Assembly: GCF_000813745.1 (NCBI RefSeq)
Contig: NZ_JWLC01000010.1
Span: 64,522 to 128,521 of the forward strand
DNA from: Leisingera sp. ANG-M1
GTDB taxonomy: Bacteria > Pseudomonadota > Alphaproteobacteria > Rhodobacterales > Rhodobacteraceae
Direction of reading: 5' to 3'
Length of the DNA stretch: 64,000 bases
The notes below the pieces were generated by a model. It did no database searches. It was not told where the DNA came from and was given only the letters and a program-made list of their open reading frames with translations. The position numbers and the translations under genes were made by a program. Positions 54,097 to 64,000 of the stretch are shown here, piece by piece (position 1 is the first letter of the stretch; every line of letters begins with the position of its first letter).

Positions 54097-55305
54097 TTAC
54101 AGAACCCGGTCGAGATCGGCAATCAGGTCTTCTGCATCCTCCAGGCCGGTTGACAGGCGGAAAATGCCGTCGCCCGCATAGGCGCGGTAGTCCGCCTCCT
54201 GTGCCGGATCCAGGCGGAAGGAAGTGTCCATCAGTCCTGCCGTTTCCATCCAGAACACCAGTGAGCGATGGTGGCCCAGCGACACCGCATAGTGAATGAC
54301 TTGCAGCTGCTCGATCATTTTCTGAGCCGCAGCCCGGCCCGCAGCCACATCTCCTACCTGAAAGGCAATCATGCCCGAGGTATTGGACATCTGCGTCTGC
54401 ACCAGTTCCCGCTGCGGATGCGAGGCAAGGCCGGGATAGATCACCCGGGTGACCCGGGGATGTGCCTCCAGCCATTCCGCCACCGCCTGGGCGCCTGCCT
54501 CATGCGCCTTCATCCGCAGGGGCAGCGTGCTCATGCCGCGGGAGATCAGCCAGGCGTTGAATGGCGACAGAACACCGCCGTGATGGATCGCAGCCTCCAG
54601 CCGCATCTTTCCGATCAGTTCGGCAGAACCAGCGACCGCCCCGCCCACTGCATCGCCATGGCCGCCGATGTACTTGGTGATTGAATGCATCACCAGATCA
54701 ACCCCCAGCGCCTGCGTGTCCATCCCCAGCGGCGAGGCAAAGGTCGCATCGCAGCTCAGCAGGGCACCGCCGGAATGGGCGATGTCTGCAACGGCCTTCA
54801 AGTCCGTCAGCCGCAGGATCGGATTCACCGGGCTTTCCGAATGGATCAGCTTGGTGTTGGGCCGCATTTCGGCAGAAACAGCTTCCAGATCCGACAGGTT
54901 CACGGCAGAAACCTCGATCCCCATCCGCGGCAGCGTGTCCCGCGCCAGCTCAGCAACGCCGGCATAAGACACATCCGACACGATCACATGGTCGCCAGCT
55001 GACAGGAACGTCAGGAAGATCGCCGCCGCCGCCGCCATACCCGACGCGGTGCACAGGCAATCTTCGGTCCCTTGCAGCGCAGCAATCTTTGCTTCCAGCG
55101 CGGCCACATTCGGATTGCTCCAGCGGGCATAAAGATAAGCCGGATCTTCACCAAGGTCATGCGCCGAAAACCCGGCAACATTCTCTGTCACAAAGGTCGA
55201 GGACATATGCAGCGGCGGTGCCGAAGCGCCGGTGGCCGGATCCGGTGCCTCTCCGGCATGGATCGCGGTGGTTTGAATGCCCTTGTAGATGTCGCCCTTG
55301 GCCAT
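54097..55305 (-). CDS. Trans-sulfuration PLP enzyme (Cys/Met metabolism family)
   Basis: 402-residue Cys/Met-metabolism PLP enzyme with Lys211 (MHSITKYIGGHGDAVGG) as the Schiff-base lysine, YARWSNPN near residue 60 and the ASGMAAAAA loop. The family covers cystathionine gamma-synthase, cystathionine lyases, methionine gamma-lyase and O-acylhomoserine sulfhydrylases. The sequence does not settle which; cystathionine beta/gamma-lyase or methionine gamma-lyase is most likely. Monocistronic, converging on moeB. Confidence 0.9.
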   Translation of the reverse strand: MAKGDIYKGIQTTAIHAGEAPDPATGASAPPLHMSSTFVTENVAGFSAHDLGEDPAYLYARWSNPNVAALEAKIAALQGTEDCLCTASGMAAAAAIFLTFLSAGDHVIVSDVSYAGVAELARDTLPRMGIEVSAVNLSDLEAVSAEMRPNTKLIHSESPVNPILRLTDLKAVADIAHSGGALLSCDATFASPLGMDTQALGVDLVMHSITKYIGGHGDAVGGAVAGSAELIGKMRLEAAIHHGGVLSPFNAWLISRGMSTLPLRMKAHEAGAQAVAEWLEAHPRVTRVIYPGLASHPQRELVQTQMSNTSGMIAFQVGDVAAGRAAAQKMIEQLQVIHYAVSLGHHRSLVFWMETAGLMDTSFRLDPAQEADYRAYAGDGIFRLSTGLEDAEDLIADLDRVL

Positions 55306-55415
55306 CGAATCCTCCTGAAGTTCTGCAAAATCTGGACAGTTCTGTACGGGCTTTGCAAGCCCAATTGCAGCGCCCTGGCTTTCCCGTTAGCGTTCCCGGC
55401 AAAGGAGACCCGTAT

Positions 55416-57431
55416 ATGTCCAATCCGCTTCTGTCCCGCTGGGACACGCCGTTTGAAATTGCCCCGTTTGCATCCATTTCCGATGACGATTTCGCACCTG
55501 CGCTGGAGCAGGCGCTGCAGGACCACAACGCGCAGATCGACGCCATTGCCGGCAGCACCGAGGCGCCAGGCTTTGCCAATGTGATCGAAGCCCTGGAAAC
55601 CCCGTGCCGCGCGCTGGAGCAGGTGCTGGGCGTGTTTTTCACCGTGGCTGGCGCAGACAGCAATCCTAAGCGGGAAGAACTGCAGCGGGAATTTTCCCCC
55701 AAGCTTGCTGCGCATTTCTCCGCCATCACTGCCAACAAGGCGCTTTATGCCCGGGTCAAGGCGGTCTGGGAGCAGCGCGAAGACCTGGACCTCACGGACG
55801 AGCAGCAGCGCGTTCTGATGCTCACCCACCGCGGCTTTGTCCGCGGCGGCGCGGCGCTGGAGGGCGAAGCTGACACGCGGATGCAGAAGATCAAAGGGCG
55901 TCTGGCGACGCTCGGCACTGAGTTCACTCAGAACCTGCTGGCGGACGAGCGTGAGTGGTTCTTGGAACTCACCGAGGATGACCTGGAAGGCCTGCCGGAA
56001 TTTGTGGTGAGTGCTGCCCGCGCGGCCGGCGAGGAGAAGGGCAAGGATGGCCCGGTGGTTACCCTGTCCCGCTCGCTGATTACCCCGTTTCTGCAGTTCT
56101 CCCCGCGCCGCGATCTGCGCGAGAAAGCCTTCAACGCCTGGGCTGCCCGCGGCGCCAATGGCGGGGATACTGACAATCGCGCTATTGCAGCTGAGATTCT
56201 GGCCTTGCGGGCGGAGCGCGCACAGCTTCTGGGCTATAAGAATTTCGCAGCCTACAAGCTGGAAACCGAAATGGCTAAGACGCCGGAGGCGGTGCGCGGC
56301 CTCTTGATGGACGTCTGGGGGCCGGCCAAGACCCGCGCCGATGCGGATGCCCAGGTGCTGACGGCCATGATGCAGGAGGATGGCATCAACGGCGATTTGG
56401 AGCCCTGGGACTGGCGCTACTATGCCGAAAAACGCCGCAAGGCCGAGCATGACCTGGATGAAGCAGCGCTGAAACCCTACCTGCAGCTTGACCGGATGAT
56501 CGAGGCCAGCTTTGCCTGCGCCAACCGTCTGTTCGGGCTGGAGTTTGCACCGCTGGATGTGCCGCTCTACCACCCCGACTGCCGCGCCTGGGAGGTGACC
56601 CGGAACGGACAGCATGTGGCGGTCTTCATCGGCGACTATTTCGCGCGCGGCTCCAAACGATCCGGCGCCTGGTGCTCGGCGATGCGGCAGCAGGCGAAAT
56701 TCCCTGAGGTGCAGGCACCGGTGGTGATCAACGTCTGCAATTTCGCCAAGGGAGACCCGGCGCTTCTGTCCTGGGACGACGCCCGCACCCTGTTCCACGA
56801 GTTTGGCCACGCGCTGCATCAGATGCTGTCCAACGTGACCTATGAAAGCATCTCGGGCACCTCTGTGGCACGCGACTTCGTAGAACTTCCGAGCCAGCTT
56901 TATGAGCACTGGCTGGAAGTACCGGACGTGCTGCACGAGTTTGCAACCCACGCAGAAACAGGCGAACCGATGCCGCAGGAGATGCTGGAGAAAGTGCTGG
57001 GCGCGGCCAATTTCGACATGGGTTTCCAGACGGTGGAATATGTGGCCTCCGCGCTGGTCGATCTCGCTTTCCATGACGGAGCCGCACCGGCCGACCCGAT
57101 GGCAAAACAGGCCGAGGTGCTGGCAGAGCTCGGTATGCCCCGCGCCATCATCATGCGCCACGCCACCCCGCATTTCGCCCATGTCTTTGCCGGTGACGGC
57201 TACTCCTCGGGCTACTACAGCTACATGTGGTCCGAGGTGATGGATGCCGACGCTTTTGCAGCATTTGAAGAGGCAGGCGGTGCCTTTGATTCAGAGCGCG
57301 CCAAAGCGCTGGAGGAGCATATCCTCTCCACTGGCGGCTCTGTGGACCCCGCAGAGCTCTACACCGCTTTCCGCGGCCGCTTGCCTGGGGTCGAAGCGCT
57401 GCTGAAAGGCCGCGGCCTGGCTGCAGAATAG
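55416..57431 (+). CDS. M3-family oligopeptidase (oligopeptidase A/Dcp type)
   Basis: 671-residue zinc peptidase with HEFGHALH (HExxH) and the downstream Glu in the FVELPSQLYEHW segment, typical of M3A. It degrades short cytoplasmic peptides. Length and the N-terminal NPLLSRWDTPFEIAPF match PrlC/Dcp-like enzymes. GGAG upstream of ATG 55416 (AAAGGAGACCCGTAT) sets the start; a longer reading runs antisense to the PLP-enzyme gene and is rejected. It is followed by a long perfect hairpin. Confidence 0.95.
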   Translation: MSNPLLSRWDTPFEIAPFASISDDDFAPALEQALQDHNAQIDAIAGSTEAPGFANVIEALETPCRALEQVLGVFFTVAGADSNPKREELQREFSPKLAAHFSAITANKALYARVKAVWEQREDLDLTDEQQRVLMLTHRGFVRGGAALEGEADTRMQKIKGRLATLGTEFTQNLLADEREWFLELTEDDLEGLPEFVVSAARAAGEEKGKDGPVVTLSRSLITPFLQFSPRRDLREKAFNAWAARGANGGDTDNRAIAAEILALRAERAQLLGYKNFAAYKLETEMAKTPEAVRGLLMDVWGPAKTRADADAQVLTAMMQEDGINGDLEPWDWRYYAEKRRKAEHDLDEAALKPYLQLDRMIEASFACANRLFGLEFAPLDVPLYHPDCRAWEVTRNGQHVAVFIGDYFARGSKRSGAWCSAMRQQAKFPEVQAPVVINVCNFAKGDPALLSWDDARTLFHEFGHALHQMLSNVTYESISGTSVARDFVELPSQLYEHWLEVPDVLHEFATHAETGEPMPQEMLEKVLGAANFDMGFQTVEYVASALVDLAFHDGAAPADPMAKQAEVLAELGMPRAIIMRHATPHFAHVFAGDGYSSGYYSYMWSEVMDADAFAAFEEAGGAFDSERAKALEEHILSTGGSVDPAELYTAFRGRLPGVEALLKGRGLAAE

Positions 57432-57462
57432 CAGGCGTCCCGCTGGGCGGTGTCTTGGAAAT

Positions 57463-57521
57463 GGGTATTTGGGACCAGAAAGAAGCAGAAAACTCTAGCT
57501 TCTTTCTGGTCCGCAATACCC
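57463..57521. terminator. Long inverted-repeat terminator
   Basis: GGGTATT, a 2-bp interruption and a 15-nt arm (57472-57486) pair exactly with 57498-57512 and AATACCC (57515-57521), giving 22 paired bases around an 11-nt loop. It lies between the converging M3 peptidase and GhrA-like genes. Confidence 0.8.
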
Positions 57522-57558
57522 TGGGGTGAGCGCTTGCCAAGCGCAAGGGGCGAAGCCC

Positions 57559-58491
57559 CTAATAGCCGAGGCTGCGGTCGACCAAGTGCAAGAGCGGCTC
57601 GCCGGCCTCGCCGCGGCGGATGTTTTCGGCGATCACTTCCGCAGCCGTGCTTTCCCGGGTTTCCGAGGCGATATGCGGAGTCACCGTCACATTGGGATGC
57701 GCCCAATAGGGATGCTCCGGCGGCAGCGGCTCAACACGGAACACGTCCAGAGTTGCGTGGCCTGCCTGGCCGCTGTCCAGCGCCGCCAGAAGCGCCTCGT
57801 CATCAATCAGCGGTCCGCGGCCCGGGTTGATGATCCTGGCACCCTTGGGCAGCATGGCCAGCGTTTGCGCATTCAGCGTGTTCTCGGTGGCGGGCGTGTC
57901 CGGCAGCAGCAGTATCACGATTTCCGCCCGCGCCAGCGCCGCCTGCAGACCTTCGGCTCCGGCAAAGCAAGTGACGCCTTCGACATCCTTTTGCGTCCGG
58001 CTCCAGCCGGAAACCTGGAACCCAAGTGCTGCCAGCGCCTTAGCTGAGGCGGTTCCAAGCGCGCCCAGACCCAGCACCGTCACGTGGCGATCCTTGGCCA
58101 GAGGCGGGATGTGGCGGTGCCAGCGGCCCTGCAACCCATGGATCTGCATGTCCATGCCCAGGTGATAGCGCAGCGTATGGCCCACCACCCATTCGGTCAT
58201 GCCTTGCTCCAGACCGGTGTCGACCATCCGGGTGAGCGGTACATTGGCGGGAGCCACAGGCACGATTTTTTCAACACCGGCCCACATGCTCAGGATTGCT
58301 TTCAACCGGGTGAAAGGGGTGAAATCGCTGACTGGCCCGCTGGGGGCGTAGACAATGTAATCTACTTCTTCTGGTGCGAATTCGTTGCGCAGATCTGCGT
58401 CGACGCCCAGCCGGGCCAGCTCCGCCTTCAACAGCGGCTCATAGGTTGGCCAGCCGTCCGGGCGGCCTGCAAACAGCACATTGACGGTCAT
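57559..58491 (-). CDS. ghrA: 2-hydroxyacid dehydrogenase, glyoxylate/hydroxypyruvate reductase A-like
   Basis: 310-residue D-2-hydroxyacid dehydrogenase. NAD(P) motif GLGALG (about residue 141), the catalytic Arg in INPGRGPLIDD, Glu in DVFRVEPLPP and His in TPHIASET. The MTEWVVGHTLRYH segment and overall length match GhrA. It reduces glyoxylate or hydroxypyruvate. It is 18 bp downstream of rodA on the same strand, so may be read with the shape operon. Confidence 0.88.
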   Translation of the reverse strand: MTVNVLFAGRPDGWPTYEPLLKAELARLGVDADLRNEFAPEEVDYIVYAPSGPVSDFTPFTRLKAILSMWAGVEKIVPVAPANVPLTRMVDTGLEQGMTEWVVGHTLRYHLGMDMQIHGLQGRWHRHIPPLAKDRHVTVLGLGALGTASAKALAALGFQVSGWSRTQKDVEGVTCFAGAEGLQAALARAEIVILLLPDTPATENTLNAQTLAMLPKGARIINPGRGPLIDDEALLAALDSGQAGHATLDVFRVEPLPPEHPYWAHPNVTVTPHIASETRESTAAEVIAENIRRGEAGEPLLHLVDRSLGY

Positions 58492-58509
58492 GAAAACTCC
58501 CTGAATTTC

Positions 58510-59661
58510 TTAGCGTGAGGATTGCCGCGGGCGGTGGATGTTGGCGCTTTGAACAATGCCGAAGGCGCCCAAAAGCACCAGCATTGCCGAACCGCCATAG
58601 GACACCATCGGCAGCGGCACGCCAACCACCGGTGCCAGGCCCATCACCATCGACATGTTCACGGCAAAGAACAGGAAGAAGGTGATGGCGATGCCGAGGA
58701 TCACCAGCGAGGAGAACCGGTCTTTGGTGGCAATGGCCGAGGCAATGCAGAACAGAATGATCAGCATATAGATGAACAGAAGGGTGAAGCCGCCGATAAA
58801 GCCGAATTCCTCCGCCAGGGTGGTAAAGATGAAGTCGGTGTGTTTTTCCGGCAGGAAATTCAGCCGCGATTGCGTCCCCTGCATGAAGCCGCGCCCGGAC
58901 CAGCCGCCTGACCCCAGTGCGATCTTGGACTGGGTGATGTGGTAGCCTGCGCCAAGCGGATCCTGCGAGGGGTCCAGAAACGTGTCGATGCGGCGGAACT
59001 GATAGTCTTTCAACAGTTGCCATTCGGTACCGCGGCTTTGGAACACGGCGCTGACCAGCCCGACGCCGGCGGCAATCACTGCGGCGAAATAGGCCCAGTG
59101 GACACCGGCCAGAAACATCACCCCGCCACCCGCTGCCATCAGCAGGATCGAGGTGCCAAGGTCCGGTTGCTTCAACACCAGCGCGGTCGGGATCAGGATC
59201 AGAGCCACCGGCAGCAGCACCCACAGGGGCCGCGAGGTTTTCTCCGCGGGCAGCCAGTCGTAATAGGCAGCCAGCAGCATCACCAGGGCGATTTTGGTGA
59301 CCTCCGAGGGCTGCAGCCGCATGAAACCAATGTCGATCCAGCGCTGCGCGCCCATGCCGACGGTGCCGAACAGTTCCACCGCGACCAAAAGGCCGAGAGA
59401 GCCCAGATAGGCCAGCACTGAAACATTGCGCCAGAACCAGATCGGGATCATCGCCACCACGAACATGACGCCGAGGCCCAGGGCAAAGCGCTTCACCTGC
59501 GGTTCAACCCAGGGACTGAAAGACCCGCCCGCGACCGAGTAAAGCATCAGGAAGCCGACGCCGGAAACGGTGATCAGCAGCAGCAGCAGGCCCCAGTTCA
59601 GGTAGAGGATCTTGCGGAAGCCGGAGGGCGTGGATTTGGCGTGATACTCAAGATAGCTCAT
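58510..59661 (-). CDS. rodA: Rod-shape SEDS glycosyltransferase RodA
   Basis: 383-residue SEDS-family membrane protein with about ten membrane segments, polymerising lipid II for side-wall growth with PBP2. Family marks are KQPDLGTSILL, SGRGFMQGTQSRLNFLPEKHTDFIF and the C-terminal GVPLPMVSYGGSAML. The start overlaps the mrdA stop by 4 bp. Confidence 0.96.
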   Translation of the reverse strand: MSYLEYHAKSTPSGFRKILYLNWGLLLLLITVSGVGFLMLYSVAGGSFSPWVEPQVKRFALGLGVMFVVAMIPIWFWRNVSVLAYLGSLGLLVAVELFGTVGMGAQRWIDIGFMRLQPSEVTKIALVMLLAAYYDWLPAEKTSRPLWVLLPVALILIPTALVLKQPDLGTSILLMAAGGGVMFLAGVHWAYFAAVIAAGVGLVSAVFQSRGTEWQLLKDYQFRRIDTFLDPSQDPLGAGYHITQSKIALGSGGWSGRGFMQGTQSRLNFLPEKHTDFIFTTLAEEFGFIGGFTLLFIYMLIILFCIASAIATKDRFSSLVILGIAITFFLFFAVNMSMVMGLAPVVGVPLPMVSYGGSAMLVLLGAFGIVQSANIHRPRQSSR

Positions 59662-61604
59662 GCGCGGCTGCTCCGGCTGCCCAGCGGGCGCTTGACCCTT
59701 TCGCGCTCCAGCCGCTCCTGCTGCGCCTTGATGCGGCTGCGGTCGGCCTTGGGGTAGGCCTCCAGCGGCGGGGTGCCATCGTAAAGCGCCTGCAGCATCA
59801 CGTCGCGGGCAATCGGCGCGGCCGCCTTGGAGCCGCCGCCGCCGTGTTCGACGACCACAGCCACTGCGTATTTAGGGTTGTCATAGGGAGCAAAGCTCAC
59901 GAACAGCGCGTGGTCGCGGCGTTCCCAGGGCAGGTCCTCGTTGCGGATCACACCCGCCGCGCGCTCGGCGGCGGTGATGTTGCGCACCTGGCTGGTACCG
60001 GTCTTGCCTGCCATCCGCATGCCGTCGCCGATGATGCGCGACCGGTAGGCGGTGCCGCGGCGGTCGTTGCTGACCGAATACATGCCCTTGCGCACCATGC
60101 GCAGGTTGTTTTCGCTGACGCCCAAGGGCTCGCCCGCGCCGTTCGGCTGCTCGACGCCATCAAGCGTTTTCAGCAGCCGCGGGGTGACGCTGCGGCCGGT
60201 GGCGATCCGGGCGGTCATTACCGCCAGCTGCAAGGGGGAGGCCAGCATAAAGCCCTGGCCGATCGAGACGTTCGCAGTATCGCCGACCAGCCAGTCCTTG
60301 CCGTAGGAGCGCTCTTTCCACTCTTTGGTCGGGGTGATCCCCTGCGCCACCGCCGACATCGGCAGGTCGTGTTTGATGCCGAGGCCGAATTTGTTGGCCA
60401 TTGCCGAGATCTTGTCGATCCCGGTTTTGATCGCCACGTCGTAGTAATAAACGTCGCACGACCTCTTCAGCGAAGCGTTCAGATCCACATGCCCGTGGCC
60501 GGCCCGTTTCCAGCAGTGAAAGCGGCGGCCGGCGACTTTCAGATAACCGGGGCACCAGACGGTTTCTTCCGGCCCGACCACGCCTTCCTCCAGCGCCGCC
60601 AGCGCGGTGATCATCTTGAAGGTGGAGCCGGGCGGGTAGGTGCCTTGCACGGTCTTGTTGGACAGCGGGCGGTAGTTGTCCTCGGTCAGCATCCGGTAGT
60701 CGGCCACCGAGATGCCACGCACAAACAGGTTAGGGTCGAAACTAGGCGAGGAGCAGATCGCGCGGATGTCGCCGTCCTCGCAGTCGATCACGACCGCTGC
60801 GGCGCTTTCCCGGCCCAGCCGCGCCTGCACATAATTCTGCAGCCCGGCGTCAATGGTCAGCTGCATGTCCGCACCCGAGATCCCCTCGCGCCGGTCCAGC
60901 TCACGCATCACCCGGCCGGTGGCGTTGACCTCCACCCGCTTGGCGCCGGCCTTGCCGCGCAGCACATCCTCGCGCTTGGCCTCAAACCCCACCTTGCCGA
61001 TCTGGAAACGCGGGATCAGCAGCACCGGCTCGGGGTCTTCCATCTTGCTCAGGTCATAGTCCGAGACCGGGCCGACATAGCCCACCACATGGGCAAAATC
61101 ACCAAGCTGCGGGTAGACACGGGTGAGGCCGACCTCGGGCGTGACGCCGGGCAGGGCAGGGGCGTTCACCGCCACTTTGGAGATATCCTCCCAGCCGATC
61201 CGGTCGGCCAGTGTGATCGGGAGGAACGGCGGCGAGCGGCGCATTTCGGTACGGGCGCGCTCCAGGTCCTCGGGATCCAGCGGCAGCAGGTTCGAGAGTT
61301 TGGCAATCACCTCTTCCACGTCGCCGGCATCCTCGGGCACCACGGTGATTCGGTAAGAAGGCGAGTTCTGCGCGATGATCAGCCCGTTGCGGTCAAAGAT
61401 CTGTCCGCGCGCGGGCGGCAACAGGCGGATGTTGATCCGGTTCTCCTCGGCCAGCAGGCGGAATTCATCGGCCTGATCCACCTGCAGATAGCGCATCCGG
61501 GCTGCCAGACCGCCGGCAAAGGCCAGCTGCAGCCCGCCCAGGAACAGCGCCCGCCGGGTCATTCTGCCATGAGAGGCATCGGTATCCTTGGAATTGCGTT
61601 TCAT
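59658..61604 (-). CDS. mrdA: Penicillin-binding protein 2
   Basis: 648-residue class B PBP, the transpeptidase partner of RodA. It has an N-terminal membrane anchor (residues 17-37), a dimerisation domain, and a transpeptidase domain with SxxK in PPGSTFKMI, SxN-equivalent SCD (LKRSCDVYYYD) and KTG in AGKTGTSQ. A CW..C insertion typical of PBP2 (CPGYLKVAGRRFHCWK) is present. The start overlaps the mreD stop by 4 bp; a longer reading within mreD is rejected. Confidence 0.96.
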   Translation of the reverse strand: MKRNSKDTDASHGRMTRRALFLGGLQLAFAGGLAARMRYLQVDQADEFRLLAEENRINIRLLPPARGQIFDRNGLIIAQNSPSYRITVVPEDAGDVEEVIAKLSNLLPLDPEDLERARTEMRRSPPFLPITLADRIGWEDISKVAVNAPALPGVTPEVGLTRVYPQLGDFAHVVGYVGPVSDYDLSKMEDPEPVLLIPRFQIGKVGFEAKREDVLRGKAGAKRVEVNATGRVMRELDRREGISGADMQLTIDAGLQNYVQARLGRESAAAVVIDCEDGDIRAICSSPSFDPNLFVRGISVADYRMLTEDNYRPLSNKTVQGTYPPGSTFKMITALAALEEGVVGPEETVWCPGYLKVAGRRFHCWKRAGHGHVDLNASLKRSCDVYYYDVAIKTGIDKISAMANKFGLGIKHDLPMSAVAQGITPTKEWKERSYGKDWLVGDTANVSIGQGFMLASPLQLAVMTARIATGRSVTPRLLKTLDGVEQPNGAGEPLGVSENNLRMVRKGMYSVSNDRRGTAYRSRIIGDGMRMAGKTGTSQVRNITAAERAAGVIRNEDLPWERRDHALFVSFAPYDNPKYAVAVVVEHGGGGSKAAAPIARDVMLQALYDGTPPLEAYPKADRSRIKAQQERLERERVKRPLGSRSSRA

Positions 61605-62140
61605 CGGCGGCTCACCAGGGTTTCGGCCTCGGCAGGAGACAGTTTGCGCACGCCCAGAATAGTCTGGCTGACCCAAACCGCCAGCGGATAGGCAAGGATC
61701 GTCATCACAATCTGGATCACAGTCAGGCTGATCGGTGCTTGTTCCACGCCGAACAGCACCAGCACCAGCCGGTTCAGCGTGGCAATGCCAGTGAGCACCA
61801 GCGCCACTGTCAGCCACTCGCTGGCAAAGGTGCTTTCGCGGTGCGGTGCAGCGCGCGCTTTCAGGAGCCCGCAGCCGAGCACTGTGAGCAGCGCCAGCAG
61901 GCCGGGCGGACGCAGAAAAAGCAGATCGGCCAGCAGCATCACCAGGGCAATCGATAGGGCGGGCACAAAGTCCGGCCGCCGCAGCGACCAGGCCATGGCC
62001 AGCAGCAGCAGGAAATCCGGCGGCGCCCAGAACCGCGGCGCAGTGTCGAGCGGCAGCAGGTGAAAAAACATGATCAGCAGCGCCAGGCCTGGAAAGGCCA
62101 GGCGCATGGTCCAGATCCGCGCGGGCGACGTGTTAGCCAT
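61601..62140 (-). CDS. mreD: Rod-shape protein MreD
   Basis: 179-residue inner-membrane protein with five or six hydrophobic segments, weakly conserved as is normal for MreD. Position between mreC (8-bp overlap) and mrdA (4-bp overlap) makes the assignment firm. It links MreBC to the elongation machinery. Confidence 0.9.
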   Translation of the reverse strand: MANTSPARIWTMRLAFPGLALLIMFFHLLPLDTAPRFWAPPDFLLLLAMAWSLRRPDFVPALSIALVMLLADLLFLRPPGLLALLTVLGCGLLKARAAPHRESTFASEWLTVALVLTGIATLNRLVLVLFGVEQAPISLTVIQIVMTILAYPLAVWVSQTILGVRKLSPAEAETLVSRR

Positions 62141-63074
62141 TGCCGGCCTCAGCCGGGCTCTCGGCGCTGTCTGCTCCCAGCCCCTCGGGCCGCGGCTGCG
62201 GCACCGGATCGCCGGGCAGTGCGCCGACCAGCCCGCCGGGGTCCTGGATTACTTGGGTGCCGTGATGGCGCAGCACCCGCAGGAATTCCAGCCGCTCGTA
62301 GTCAGCCGACAGGCGAACCCGCATCCGGCCGGAGCGGTCCTTGGCCACTTGGCCGATCAGCAGCCCGGCGGGAAACACCGAGCCATCACCGGAGGAAATC
62401 ACCCGGTCGCCCGGGCGCACCAGGTCCGGGTTTTCCAAAAAGCTCAGCAAAGGGGCCGCGTTGTTGTCGCCGGTGACCAGCGCGGTCTGCCCCGAGGGCT
62501 GGATGGTGGCGGGCACTGCACTGGCAGCGTCGGTCAGCAGGATCACCCGCGCGGTATCGCGCCCGGTACCGGAAATCCGGCCGACCAGGCCGATGCCGTC
62601 CATTGCCGCCCAGCCGTCATGCACCCCGTCGCGGCTGCCCACATTCAGCAGCACCGATTGCCGGAACGGCGAGCCGCTGTCGGCCATCACCACCCCGGTG
62701 ATATAGGTGAGCTGCGGATCGAGCCGCACGTTGTTGAGGTCCAGAAGCCGGGCGTTTTCCTGTTCCAGCTGCAATGCAGCCTCTTTCCAGGCCCGCATCT
62801 GCCGCAGCTCGCTGCGCAGCTCTCGGTTTTGCTCAGCCAGCCGCTGATAGCTTTGAAAATCGCGGACCAGGTTGATCGCGGCAGTGACCGGCACCATCGC
62901 CCAATCCATGCTGGGCACCACACGGTCCACCACCTGCGCCCTGAAGCGCTCCACCCGCGGGCTGTCAATCCGCCAGACGATGAAAACAGCAAACAGGAAC
63001 AGGCACAGCACCACCGTCAGCAAGCGCCGCAGCGGGGTGGCGTAATCGTCGTGCTGTGACTTGTCCTTTGCCAC
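62133..63074 (-). CDS. mreC: Rod-shape protein MreC
   Basis: 313 residues: a short cytoplasmic N-terminus, one membrane helix (about 18-36), a coiled coil (about 70-110, LAEQNRELRSELRQMRAWKEAALQLEQENARL region), then the periplasmic beta domain with GVVMADSGSPFRQSVLLNVGSRDGV. It activates PBP2/RodA. A Pro-rich tail ends the protein. It lies 33 bp downstream of mreB. Confidence 0.95.
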   Translation of the reverse strand: MAKDKSQHDDYATPLRRLLTVVLCLFLFAVFIVWRIDSPRVERFRAQVVDRVVPSMDWAMVPVTAAINLVRDFQSYQRLAEQNRELRSELRQMRAWKEAALQLEQENARLLDLNNVRLDPQLTYITGVVMADSGSPFRQSVLLNVGSRDGVHDGWAAMDGIGLVGRISGTGRDTARVILLTDAASAVPATIQPSGQTALVTGDNNAAPLLSFLENPDLVRPGDRVISSGDGSVFPAGLLIGQVAKDRSGRMRVRLSADYERLEFLRVLRHHGTQVIQDPGGLVGALPGDPVPQPRPEGLGADSAESPAEAGNG

Positions 63075-63107
63075 GTCTCTCCCTTCAGCCGCTTTGCGGA
63101 CCGGGGT

Positions 63108-64000
<893 letters not shown>

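Noticed and set aside
54681-55415. N-terminal extension of the M3 peptidase frame
   Set aside because: It runs antisense through the PLP-enzyme gene, is Pro/Ser/Arg-rich without family, and the true start at 55416 has a good ribosome site.

Overview
The window is high-GC alphaproteobacterial chromosome, almost certainly from the Roseobacter group of Rhodobacterales. This rests on gene content and order (sitABCD with a Mur/Fur-type operator, MttB-like/GcvT-like demethylation genes, a paa cluster, the rpoH-chaN, coaBC-dut and mreBCD-mrdA-rodA blocks), not on a 16S gene, so the genus is not assigned. There is no phage, IS element, integrase or CRISPR array. One tRNA (elongator Met, CAT) is present.

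Layout. (1) 1-2.5 kb: a secreted serralysin-type zinc protease with RTX repeats, cut by the window start, preceded by a small exported protein gene. (2) 2.7-6.4 kb: sitABCD Mn/Fe uptake behind a perfect 17-bp inverted-repeat operator. (3) 6.4-13.8 kb: a LysR regulator diverging from a putative quaternary-amine operon (MttB-family methyltransferase without pyrrolysine, enolase-superfamily enzyme, dimethylglycine-dehydrogenase-like flavoprotein with a GcvT-like C-terminus, GlxA/AraC regulator). (4) 13.8-15.1 kb: a DUF1348 gene and a divergent TetR gene sharing a paired operator. (5) 15.1-27.1 kb: an accessory catabolic block. Its right end is the 3' end of tRNA-Met, and a 15-bp copy of that tRNA end lies at its left edge, as expected for an old tRNA-targeted integration. 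It encodes a Fe(II)/2OG hydroxylase, threonine aldolase, MmgE/PrpD and aldehyde dehydrogenase in one operon, two LysR regulators, a polar amino-acid ABC importer and a second MmgE/PrpD. (6) 27.2-33.5 kb: phenylacetate catabolism (paaX, paaZ, paaG, paaI, paaK, paaR). (7) 33.5-58.5 kb: mostly housekeeping genes (trpS, murJ, glnD, LppC-like lipoprotein, rsmI, yraN, gshB, comM, cobU, rpoH, chaN, coaBC, dut, moeB, an M3 peptidase and others). (8) 58.5-64 kb: the mreB-mreC-mreD-mrdA-rodA rod-shape operon on the minus strand, cut by the window end inside mreB.

The best candidate for a new system is block 5. The order hydroxylase -> PLP aldolase -> aldehyde dehydrogenase reproduces the logic of eukaryotic trimethyllysine-to-butyrobetaine chemistry: beta-hydroxylate an amino acid, split off glycine, oxidise the aldehyde. 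It comes with its own amino-acid importer. The substrate cannot be read from sequence. Block 3 is a second candidate, for betaine-type demethylation. Smaller observations include three copies of a structured intergenic repeat, competing hairpins ahead of rpoH, a hairpin over the comM start, a rhomboid-like protein lacking both catalytic residues, and PaaX and PaaR regulators in one paa locus.
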